21,848 nucleotides of DNA. Origin: a virus. Of the stretch, positions 15,601 to 21,848 are shown in pieces. The stretch is taken from positions 1 to 21,848 of the IMG/VR virus record IMGVR_UViG_3300034198_005392, one strand, 5' to 3'. The notes below the pieces were generated by a model. That model had not been told where the DNA came from and did no database searches. It was given only the letters and a program-made list of their open reading frames with translations. The stretch's first letter is position 1, and the number at the start of each line of letters is the position of its first letter. The translations under genes and the position numbers were made by a program.

Positions 15601-18600
15601 CGGGTGGCAAGCGCGAACGAGTTCATGCTCCCGCCCGTCTTGCAGCGGGAGTCCGAACTCGTCTCAAACCAGGGGCTCGCCACAGACGTTCGAGCGCGTC
15701 TGGCGGCTGCTGCTGCGGCAAGGCAGCGTCAAGAGCAGCGTGACGAGGCGCGTGCCGAGCAGAGGCGGCGAGTCGAGAACGCGAATCAATTCCTTCTGCC
15801 ACCTGTGCTTCAAGACGAGTCGCGCGCGTTGTCGAACCAAGGCTCCGCGACCCGTCTTGGGCAGAACTACTTCTCCGACTCCCTGCGAAGCCGCGCCGCA
15901 CAGTTGCTCGGCCGCCTGCCGAATGACCCTGCCAAGATGCTTTCGGGCGTCGGGCAATCAATCGTTTCGTTGCAATCTCAGATCGAAAGCCTGCCCGGCC
16001 CGCTCCAAGCCCGCATGATCCCGGCCATCATTGAGGCGAGGGAAGAGTTCAGGCGGCTCAACGCCCTTGGTCCGCGCGCCACGGCGCAGGAAATCGAAGC
16101 CGCCCGCGCGAGCCTCATTCACCTGACGCAAGACGCGACCCGCGCCGCCGGCGCGATGAACTTCTCTCGCTCGTTTGGCGGAGAGGGCGTGACGGGAGTC
16201 AGCCTCGGACTCGACCAGAACGCACTGAGAGGCGTTAGCGCTCAATTGCAAATCCTTCAAGGGTACATCGGTCGCGTCTCGCGAGATGCCCGAGGGCCGG
16301 CGGTTGCCGCGTTCAATGATCTGCGCAACGCCGCCGCCGCCGCTTTCGCGGCCGGCACGCTGGACACGCCAGCGGTCGAGCAAGAACTGGCGAGGCTTAG
16401 GACCGCAGCAACCCGCACCACCGCAACCCTCGCCAGAGTCAACGAGAGGGGGCTCGGCCGCGAACTGGGGCGGGCTGGCGACATTGGCAGGCAGGGCGTA
16501 GACAGGTTGTCCCTCGCTTTGAATCAAGCCGCCTTTGCCGTTGACGACTTCTTGTCGTCCACGGGCGGCATTGAGTTCAAGCTCCGCGCCGTCAGCAACA
16601 ACATCACGCAGCTCGCCTTCGTGCTCGGCGGCACCACCGGCCTGTTCGTCGGCCTCGGGGCGGTGCTCGCAGGCCAGGCGGCGGTCGCTCTGATCCGATG
16701 GGCAAACAACGGCCGCAGCGCAGAAGACCAGACTCGAGCACTCAACGATGCCCTCGCCAGGCAGAAGAACCTCGTCGAAGAGTTGGGGCAGTCGTTCAAG
16801 TCGCTTGGAGACTCTGTCGCAAGGGGGCTTTTTTCGGACGCTGGCGAGAAGGCGGCCGACTTCGCCAGGCAACTCGAGGCGATTCAGCGGAAGCAGGCAG
16901 AAGTCGCAGCCGAGCGACGCGCGGCGGCGAACTCGTCGCCGGCAGCCCCGCAAAACCTCGGCAGGACGATCGGCGAACTGTACGCCCCGCCTCTTCGACG
17001 CCAGGAGTTTCAGGGAGTCGCCGAGATTCGGGCCGAACTGAACAAGCTCCAGAAGGAGCTTGAAGGGGCGACCACCGCCGGGGAGCGAGCGATCACGCAG
17101 GGCCGCATCAGGACAACGCGGCAGCAGGAGCGCGCAGCTCTCAATCGTCTTTCTGTGGAGCCGGCTCCCGATGACACCGTCGTTCGCTCGGCGGTGCGCA
17201 ATTCGGCGAGCGAGTCGGGTCGCGCGGCGAGCGTTGGTCAGTTCTTGTTTTCAAACATCGTCACGGGCTTTTCGTCGCTCCTGCTCGGCATCGACCGCGA
17301 GCGCACTTCGCAAACGGTTGACGCAGCAGGGCGTCTGCGACGACTTTCTGGCGAGGTGGGCAGCGACCCGCAGTCGCAGATTGAAGTTCTGCGCAGAGCG
17401 CAAGAACTCAAGCGGCCGGAAGCTTCGCAGAGAGACTTCTTTGGCCTCATCAAGACGAACTCGGCGATCTCCGCAGAGCAAGAGATCGCGAAGTTTGAGG
17501 AACTGATCCAGTCGCTTCAGAACGTCATTGACAAAGGGCTCAACAAAACCGCCAACGAGATCGTGGCGGCGGCTCGTGGGCCTGCGGAGGCCATTCGGCA
17601 GGCGCAGGAAGAGGTCGCCAAGGCGATTGAGGCTGGCCTGCCGGGCGCGAGGCTCTTCGGCCTTGAACTGGACGCAGCCGCCAAGCGACTCGAGGAAGCA
17701 AACAAGCGGCTGGAGCAGTTCGCCTCTGGCAAGGATGAGAACGGCAGGGAGCTGACCGACGCGGAGCGCGAGAAGCGGGTCATTGGGGCGAAGGCCGAGG
17801 TCGATACGCTTCGCCGGCAGCAGGCTGCGATTGAGGCCAGAACCGACGGCTTCCGGCGCGAGAGAACGCTCGACCCCCAGCGGCAGATCGACGCTCGCCT
17901 AGGTCGCGCTGCCAGCAACTTGCAGGCGGCCGGAATGCAGGACGGCGCAGTTGCCAGGCAGATGCGTGATATTGAGTACCAGCGAGAGACGATCCGCCGG
18001 CAAGCCATGAAGCCGGAGTTCCAGACCCCGGCAGCCCGCGGGCGTCTTGAGAAGCAGGAAGCCGCCCTCAACGCCGAGGCCGCTGCGATCGAGGCCGCGA
18101 CCATCCAGCTCAAGGCATTCGCCGACGCTCTGAATCGCGCGACCGAGGAGGCCAAGGGCAACCTCAACTCGGCGCAGCAAGCGGCCGACGAGGCACGCCG
18201 GGCCGACCTGGCGATGAGCACGCCGCAGACGCAGGAGGCTCGCCGGATCGCCGACGCGAACCTCGAGAAGCAGCGAGAGCTTGAGCGGCGGGTTCAGACC
18301 GAAGCCAAGGCTGACCTCGAGCGTCAGGCGAAGATCGCCGCGTCGCCGGAAGCCCTCCGCATCCGCCAGATCGACGAGGAGATGCAGTCGGGCAGCGGGG
18401 CCAAGCGGGAGGAGTTGCTTCGCGAGCGAGCACAGCTTCAGGCCAAGGTTGACAAGGCAGCCCGCGAGAGCGCGGCTGGCCTGAACGCGGCTCGCGATGT
18501 AAGCACCGCCGAGGCCGAGCAGGCACGAATGGCCGCGCGGGGTGCCGAGATAGCGAAGACACCGGAGCAGCGGTTCAACGAGGAGACCAGCACTGGCCTC

Positions 18601-19137
18601 GCGTCGATCGGCGAATACTTCAAGAGGGAGGCGAACGGCGGCCCCGTGGACGCCGCCGGGCAGCGGCGGGCCGAGCAGCGGTACATGGAGGATCGCGGCA
18701 AGGAGTTCCGCCAGCAGACTTCCGTCGGCCGCGGCGTTGATCTGATGATGACTGAGCTGCAACGCTTCTCGCGCGACATCCGCGAGGGGGCGGCGAAAGA
18801 CCTCGGGGTTGCCGCGAAGGAGATGCAAGATGCCGGGCTGCCCCGAGATCTGATCGCCGCCAGATTGCAACAGGGCATCCAGAACCAGATGGAGCAAGTC
18901 GCTCCGATGTTCAAGCAATTTGAGGACGAACGGCGAACGGCCCAGCTTCAAGGCCCGTCGCGCGCCGCCCTCCAAGTCTCCGACGTGACGACGACCGGCG
19001 GGGCCAGCGAGCTGACCCGCCTCCTCCGCGGCGACGACTCCGCGAAGAACGAAAACCTCGCCGAGCTGCGGCGGCAGAGCGACAAGCTCGACGAGGTCGT
19101 CAAGGCCGTCCGCGAATCCGCCCCAGGAGTGCTCTGA
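12700..19137 (+). CDS. Tail tape measure protein
   Basis: This protein sets tail length and threads the tail tube. At 2145 residues it is large; by the usual ~0.15 nm per residue it implies a tail near 320 nm. It is mostly helical and Ala/Arg/Glu/Gln-rich. Features: N-terminal GKISAIVSANTADFQKKID, the classic tape measure start; degenerate ~80-97-residue repeats from about 420 to 870 and again about 1099-1250; three tandem 56-residue repeats (910-1055) sharing FLLPPVLQ and LSNQG; a conserved core LALNQAAFAVDDFLSSTGG before a hydrophobic membrane-like segment at 1307-1332; then a long coiled-coil-rich C-terminal half. No peptidase or lysozyme motif was found. AAGGA lies 7 bases before the ATG. 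Confidence 0.95.
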   Translation: MANGYLGKISAIVSANTADFQKKIDASAQDVDRFARRIGSDLNAASRQASRSLENIYTPLQKVERALKAANSMKLSFQGFKGAVRTVEELSERLAELGKRQIDISVRGTGFKTAAQLHDAIRGISSKEVNLVASVGGLKEARELVASMQAADEYGKRRGVAFGKDTSTGAVVKVRQTQLEEAVAKLAQFRDLDQIKIALKVVGTQQLDEATRKFKQMVSLGQEVTAPLEKIQGELSSFPADIQAAFQPTLIELQKRTERVSASIEKVGTTGRTFNRLAADVRGATQSVGFLKDAVASLGAINARGIVDRAPAFKQALDSSAAATKMRDSQPAFVTRNADVGALDERRLDAVNKLVAAYAKLEGEESRGGASAKTSREFERQVGIVNQLTDSFNELVASTKGAAFDEIALQANRANAIFSTLSPQAARGLLALQKEATGLIAAYRDTGAGAAQAEAAIRRLSDASSIASSADKLRTAATAIGEPSAFAGVEAAAARTLAAFDALPESLRQRFSPEMRKALGDAASLGDAVSAGGARGTESLDRMVATLGRLQSAFKASGDAAQASQALGDAASRVRARTPVNVSAIANQATTAVGEFETLSEPIRRQLIPAFSDAIGRAAALAQTIRDGGSASVSDINAVAKAVGNLSAEMQRARAYAELVNTGLFKGEGGSRSVEALNTDVRALSDSFKTLPASSRTALAPFVKEVKDARSALRAGAGSVRDYQAAVSALAAATKSISATSGAFVSDNSSAGRAKAVADLEARITSASKASEDFGRAARRSLQDVAEAARAAAAAFAAGVQPLSAAERAIAVLEERIDSIGRGEGIKNLFRVGSESTQLDRLLGEMKSLDERFAALDITQRRALQNIAKNLKAAAQAAADAGRATTQFRDAVAAMEAGVGESETRPAENRRRVDAANQFLLPPVLQRESEILSNQGLATDVRGRLARAAQLRQIQEARTEAQAEQRRRVASANEFMLPPVLQRESELVSNQGLATDVRARLAAAAAARQRQEQRDEARAEQRRRVENANQFLLPPVLQDESRALSNQGSATRLGQNYFSDSLRSRAAQLLGRLPNDPAKMLSGVGQSIVSLQSQIESLPGPLQARMIPAIIEAREEFRRLNALGPRATAQEIEAARASLIHLTQDATRAAGAMNFSRSFGGEGVTGVSLGLDQNALRGVSAQLQILQGYIGRVSRDARGPAVAAFNDLRNAAAAAFAAGTLDTPAVEQELARLRTAATRTTATLARVNERGLGRELGRAGDIGRQGVDRLSLALNQAAFAVDDFLSSTGGIEFKLRAVSNNITQLAFVLGGTTGLFVGLGAVLAGQAAVALIRWANNGRSAEDQTRALNDALARQKNLVEELGQSFKSLGDSVARGLFSDAGEKAADFARQLEAIQRKQAEVAAERRAAANSSPAAPQNLGRTIGELYAPPLRRQEFQGVAEIRAELNKLQKELEGATTAGERAITQGRIRTTRQQERAALNRLSVEPAPDDTVVRSAVRNSASESGRAASVGQFLFSNIVTGFSSLLLGIDRERTSQTVDAAGRLRRLSGEVGSDPQSQIEVLRRAQELKRPEASQRDFFGLIKTNSAISAEQEIAKFEELIQSLQNVIDKGLNKTANEIVAAARGPAEAIRQAQEEVAKAIEAGLPGARLFGLELDAAAKRLEEANKRLEQFASGKDENGRELTDAEREKRVIGAKAEVDTLRRQQAAIEARTDGFRRERTLDPQRQIDARLGRAASNLQAAGMQDGAVARQMRDIEYQRETIRRQAMKPEFQTPAARGRLEKQEAALNAEAAAIEAATIQLKAFADALNRATEEAKGNLNSAQQAADEARRADLAMSTPQTQEARRIADANLEKQRELERRVQTEAKADLERQAKIAASPEALRIRQIDEEMQSGSGAKREELLRERAQLQAKVDKAARESAAGLNAARDVSTAEAEQARMAARGAEIAKTPEQRFNEETSTGLASIGEYFKREANGGPVDAAGQRRAEQRYMEDRGKEFRQQTSVGRGVDLMMTELQRFSRDIREGAAKDLGVAAKEMQDAGLPRDLIAARLQQGIQNQMEQVAPMFKQFEDERRTAQLQGPSRAALQVSDVTTTGGASELTRLLRGDDSAKNENLAELRRQSDKLDEVVKAVRESAPGVL
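15427..15864 (+). repeat. Three tandem 168-bp in-frame repeats in the tape measure gene
   Basis: Units start at 15427, 15595 and 15763, exactly 168 bp (56 codons) apart. Each begins RRRV, followed by AN[QE]F[LM]LPPVLQ and LSNQG; units 1 and 2 keep LATDVR.RLA and a charged helix to the end, while unit 3 diverges after about 34 residues. Nucleotide divergence between units shows they are not recent. Gain or loss of units would change tail length in steps of about 8 nm; that consequence is inference. Confidence 0.85.
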
Positions 19138-20237
19138 TGCCACGCATGGTCAAGGAACTCGCGCAGGGCAACGCCTACTCCCGCAGTTCGGACGGGGGCG
19201 GCAGCGCGTACCAGGCCACCCGGAAGTGGCGGGTGCTGCTCTCTGCGCCGAACGAGTCGTGGGACGTTCACCAGGCGATCGGCGTGCAGATCGGCGACGC
19301 CTACGGGCCGAACGAGCCGCTCCCCTGCGTCAGCGTCGAGGCCGCCGCCGACGGCGAGAGCCGGCACGTTCGGATCGTCACGGCGACCTACCGGACGAGC
19401 CCCAGCGCCTCCCCCGGCGTCCCCGACCCGAAGACGCAGGAGCCGGCGGTTAGGCCAGCCCTCTACTCAATGTCCACGTCGCTCACCGAGATCGTCGCCT
19501 GGGGCGGCAAGCTCGTGACCAACGGCGTGTCAGGGGCGTGGAAGCCGAACACGAACCCCGCCGGCGACCTCGTGGACGGCCTGTCCCGGCTCGAGCCGGT
19601 CGTGACCGTCAACATCGACCAGTATTCGACGAGCGACCAGAGCCAGCTCCTTCAGTACACTGGCTACGTCAACTCCGACACGTTCGCCTTTAGCTCCCTG
19701 ACAATACTTCCCCACGGCTGTATGCTCCAATCGGTCGTGTCCAACCCGGTTGTCGAGCAATTCGGCGGCAGCACGTTCCGCGGCTTCAAGGTCTCCTTCG
19801 GCTTTGCCATCCGCGCCCACTGGGCAACCACCCGCAACGGCACCGAGGCGATCGGGTGGGATATGGCGGTGCCGCAGACGGGCTTGATCATCATCAACAC
19901 GGGGCTCAGTCGGTCTGACGTTGACAAGCAAGTCCTCAATCTCCAGCACCGATCGGGGCGAGTCGCAAAAGACTTCGGCCAGGAGTTCCTAGCCGAAGGC
20001 ACGTCTGGGAGGAGGGTCAGGGCGATGGTGACCGTGCCTGCGAACGAAACGTCGGACGCAACCACGTTCGGCTACCTCCAGCGCCCATCAGCCCAGCCGG
20101 TCGCCTTGAATGACGACGGCACGCCCCGCAACGTGCAGACCCAGAACCCGCCGGTGCTGATCAATCGCATTTGCATCCAGCCCGAGCGGTCGTTCGGCAA
20201 CAACTTCTCCGCCTTCGGCATCCGGTGGATCTCCTGA
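19137..20237 (+). CDS. Tail-tip/distal tail region protein, unknown function
   Basis: A 366-residue, largely beta-rich protein starting at ATG 19137, which shares one base with the tape measure stop (TGATG); AGGAG (19125-19129) is 7 bases upstream. Visible landmarks: YQATRKWRVLLSAPNES near the N-terminus, DGESRHVRIVTATYRTSP, DLVDGLSRLEPVVTVNIDQY, a GYVNSDTFAFSSLTI strand pair and EAIGWDMAVPQTGLIIIN. The first gene after a tape measure usually encodes the distal tail protein or baseplate hub, which is the likely role, but I cannot match it to Dit or Tal families. I recall similar uncharacterised proteins in planctomycete-associated sequences, which is not verified. Confidence 0.65.
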   Translation: MPRMVKELAQGNAYSRSSDGGGSAYQATRKWRVLLSAPNESWDVHQAIGVQIGDAYGPNEPLPCVSVEAAADGESRHVRIVTATYRTSPSASPGVPDPKTQEPAVRPALYSMSTSLTEIVAWGGKLVTNGVSGAWKPNTNPAGDLVDGLSRLEPVVTVNIDQYSTSDQSQLLQYTGYVNSDTFAFSSLTILPHGCMLQSVVSNPVVEQFGGSTFRGFKVSFGFAIRAHWATTRNGTEAIGWDMAVPQTGLIIINTGLSRSDVDKQVLNLQHRSGRVAKDFGQEFLAEGTSGRRVRAMVTVPANETSDATTFGYLQRPSAQPVALNDDGTPRNVQTQNPPVLINRICIQPERSFGNNFSAFGIRWIS

Positions 20238-20238
20238 T

Positions 20239-20595
20239 ATGGCAGAGCCAGGCCGCTATCTCGTCGGCGAGCGCTTCAAGCAGAAGCTCGAGGCCACCAT
20301 TGAGAAGGTGGACTCGATGGCACTGGGCCGCCCTGTCACGAGGATACCGACGTTTTTGGATGGCGGCCCAGACTACGTCGCGCCGGCGCTCCGGCTGGGC
20401 ACTGTTTCTGCCACTTGGAGCAAGGGCAGTAGCGCGACGGTTACTCAGCAGAACGGTGACGGCGCGGCGATCTCGCCGGCGCAGACGTTCACGGCATCGA
20501 ACTACTTCGCGACGATCACCGTGAGCAGCGGCACGAAGAGGGTCGCGTGCGGCCTCGTCGGCTCGACGTGGATTCTCATCGCCGCGGAGTGCTGA
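20239..20595 (+). CDS. Small beta-rich tail-region protein, unknown function
   Basis: A 118-residue protein beginning MAEPGRYLVGERFKQKLEATIEK, a short helical lead, followed by an all-beta domain: LRLGTVSATWSKGSSATVTQ, NYFATITVSSGTKRVACGLV and the terminal STWILIAAEC. The strand pattern with WSKGSSATV and GTWILIAA-like endings recurs, as I recall, in small proteins of tail-tip gene clusters from poorly known phages. It starts 1 base after the previous stop with a weak ribosome-binding site, so it is probably coupled. Two cysteines lie near the end. No enzymatic motif is seen; a minor tail component is inferred from position. Confidence 0.6.
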   Translation: MAEPGRYLVGERFKQKLEATIEKVDSMALGRPVTRIPTFLDGGPDYVAPALRLGTVSATWSKGSSATVTQQNGDGAAISPAQTFTASNYFATITVSSGTKRVACGLVGSTWILIAAEC

Positions 20596-20598
20596 CCC

Positions 20599-21636
20599 AT
20601 GCTCGGGAGCCCGTGTTCGCCGTGCTGCGGGTGTACGCCGGATGCACTCAAGGGCATCTATGACACGCTGGCGGCAAAGACGTGCCGCATGACTCTGACG
20701 GGGCGTCTTCCCAAGTTTGACGCCGCGACGTTTATCTACCCTGGGTACGGTGCTCCAAGCCTCGCCAGAACAATCAACGAAGCTCTCGCGGTGGTCACGC
20801 AATCCGGCATCACGGCAGTGTTTTACAAAGCAACTGCGATGCCTAGCTCTATAGACTTAGCGCTAGACCTGAGCCAGTCGTCTTTTTCGCTTCAATACCA
20901 AAACGGCAATGCGGTCGCGGCACGCGGGCGACTTCTGTTTGTATACAGATCAAACCCGCTTACCCAGGCGAGCTGGGAGCAGAGCTATAGTTTTCTGATC
21001 GAACTAAATACGAGTTTCAATCAAAGCGTAAGCGTTATCCCGAACACCCAATGCTTCATTTACAGCGTTGCATCTGGGCACGTTGGATTCCCGGCAGAGC
21101 TAATGGCCTGGAGCGACATGTCCAGCCCCACTGGTTCCCTCAGCGCCGCAAAGCAAAGCCTGAGTGGGTTTGACATGAGCGCGACAAATGTTGCTGGATT
21201 TGCATGGCTCGTGAAGGCCAACGCTCCGTATTTCGTAACGCGAAACAACAGCAATTTTTTTCCTATCACATTTGAAGGGCAGGCGGCGTGGCCCGACGAC
21301 ATACGGTCTGGAGAGAAAACGTATTCGATTGACGCACTTCAGTCTGGGTACGGGTTTGGTCAGCAAATGACTGTGGAGCCGTCGTTGTCGAGCTTTGTTG
21401 GGACACCGGCATATCCCGAAAGGGCATTCGCGTTGAATGATGCCTCCCCGTCGCGGGTGTGGCATCCGTACCAACATAACTTGGCAGACGGGCCGCCGAC
21501 ATTTTCTTCTGACATCACATCTAACGCAGTCGATGGGGCTAATAGGCCAGTCTTGAAATACACAGTGGCAGCGCAAGCCTACGGTCGGGATCCCGTGCCA
21601 AACACTCTTGAAAGGGTGGAAGTAACCCTGTCGTGA
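20599..21636 (+). CDS. Candidate variable tail-tip / receptor-interacting protein
   Basis: The 345-residue product starts MLGSPCSPCCGCTPDALKG, a Cys-rich N-terminus, then a mainly beta, Ser/Asn/Tyr/Phe-rich body with no recognised domain. Base composition changes inside the gene: sampled lines between 20821 and 21300 are about 40-52% G+C, against up to about 77% in the capsid gene, and codons such as ata, aat, aca and ttt become common. The first ~100 bases and the following gene are GC-rich again. This fits a mosaic gene with a conserved anchor and an acquired distal part, typical of host-range proteins. GGAG (20586-20589) is 9 bases upstream; the stop overlaps the next start (GTGA). Receptor binding is inference. 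Confidence 0.6.
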   Translation: MLGSPCSPCCGCTPDALKGIYDTLAAKTCRMTLTGRLPKFDAATFIYPGYGAPSLARTINEALAVVTQSGITAVFYKATAMPSSIDLALDLSQSSFSLQYQNGNAVAARGRLLFVYRSNPLTQASWEQSYSFLIELNTSFNQSVSVIPNTQCFIYSVASGHVGFPAELMAWSDMSSPTGSLSAAKQSLSGFDMSATNVAGFAWLVKANAPYFVTRNNSNFFPITFEGQAAWPDDIRSGEKTYSIDALQSGYGFGQQMTVEPSLSSFVGTPAYPERAFALNDASPSRVWHPYQHNLADGPPTFSSDITSNAVDGANRPVLKYTVAAQAYGRDPVPNTLERVEVTLS

Positions 21637-21848
21637 TCCTCTGCACCTTCACCGCCGACCGCTGCACCGTCTGCGGTGCCCCGCGGATCAACGCCCGGCA
21701 GGTCTGCGGCTCGTGGACGCCCGGCCTCGGCGACTACGTCCACGACGCTCTCGCCGCCGTGGGCATCACGCCCGCCCGCGTGGCCGCCGCGCTCGGCGTG
21801 GACGACTGCGGGTGCGAGGAGCGGCGAGAGTGGGCAAATCAGGCGGGC
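21633..21848 (+). CDS. Small Cys-rich (zinc-ribbon-like) protein, partial at window edge
   Basis: The frame opens at GTG 21633, overlapping the previous stop (GTGA), and stays open to the end of the window (72 codons). It encodes CTFTADRCTVCGAPR with a CxxC pair, another Cys at VCGSW, then GLGDYVHDALAAVGITPARV and a DDCGCEERREWANQAG ending. I recall short phage proteins that finish with 'GDxv...l..vGIt..rv...lG..CGCxeR', so the C-terminus may be near. A metal-binding structural role is suggested by the cysteines; function is unknown. High G+C returns here, in contrast with the gene before it. Confidence 0.6.
   Translation, partial: MILCTFTADRCTVCGAPRINARQVCGSWTPGLGDYVHDALAAVGITPARVAAALGVDDCGCEERREWANQAG

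Noticed and set aside
1-21848. CRISPR arrays, tRNA genes, rRNA genes or insertion sequences
   Set aside because: I saw no short regularly spaced repeats, no cloverleaf-like sequence between genes and no transposase gene or terminal repeats; almost all bases are in structural genes.

Overview
This window is the virion-morphogenesis region of an HK97-like, long-tailed (siphovirus-type) phage or prophage. All 21 genes I support lie on the plus strand and are packed almost end to end. Many junctions are ATGA or GTGA stop/start overlaps, which suggests one long late transcript with translational coupling. DNA is GC-rich, with strong C/G preference at third codon positions, except for one late tail gene that is clearly less GC-rich. 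No integrase, lysis, replication or host gene is visible, so prophage and free phage cannot be told apart. The host is unknown. The tail-tip proteins remind me of hypothetical proteins from planctomycete-associated phages; that is recollection, not a search result.

Layout. Packaging: small terminase (P27 type) and large terminase. Head: HK97-type portal, an unexpected bacterioferritin-like protein, a multidomain prohead protease with a C-terminal four-cysteine domain resembling a HiPIP iron-sulfur fold, a structured leader, the HK97-fold major capsid protein, a probable accessory head protein, and a GT-A-like glycosyltransferase. Connector and tail completion: a short protein of unknown role, a gp6/phiE125 gp8-like connector, a small beta-rich protein, a head-tail adaptor, a gp10-like protein and a DUF3168-like tail terminator. 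Tail: two adjacent paralogous tail-tube-like proteins, a G/GT-type tail assembly chaperone pair with a convincing -1 frameshift site, a 2145-residue tape measure protein with tandem and degenerate repeats, then three tail-tip genes of unknown function (the last Cys-rich at its start and compositionally foreign) and the start of a small Cys-rich protein cut by the window edge.

How it works together. The terminase pumps DNA through the portal into a prohead built from the capsid protein. The capsid protein carries its own N-terminal scaffold-like delta domain, which the protease should remove. Connector and completion proteins close the head and join it to a tail whose length is set by the tape measure protein.

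Most interesting: two iron-associated folds (bacterioferritin-like, HiPIP-like) are encoded back to back between portal and capsid, recalling encapsulins, which are HK97-fold shells carrying ferritin-like cargo. Also notable are a glycosyltransferase inside the head cluster whose ribosome-binding site sits in a hairpin, a chain of three overlapping hairpins before the capsid gene, and the foreign-composition tail-tip gene.
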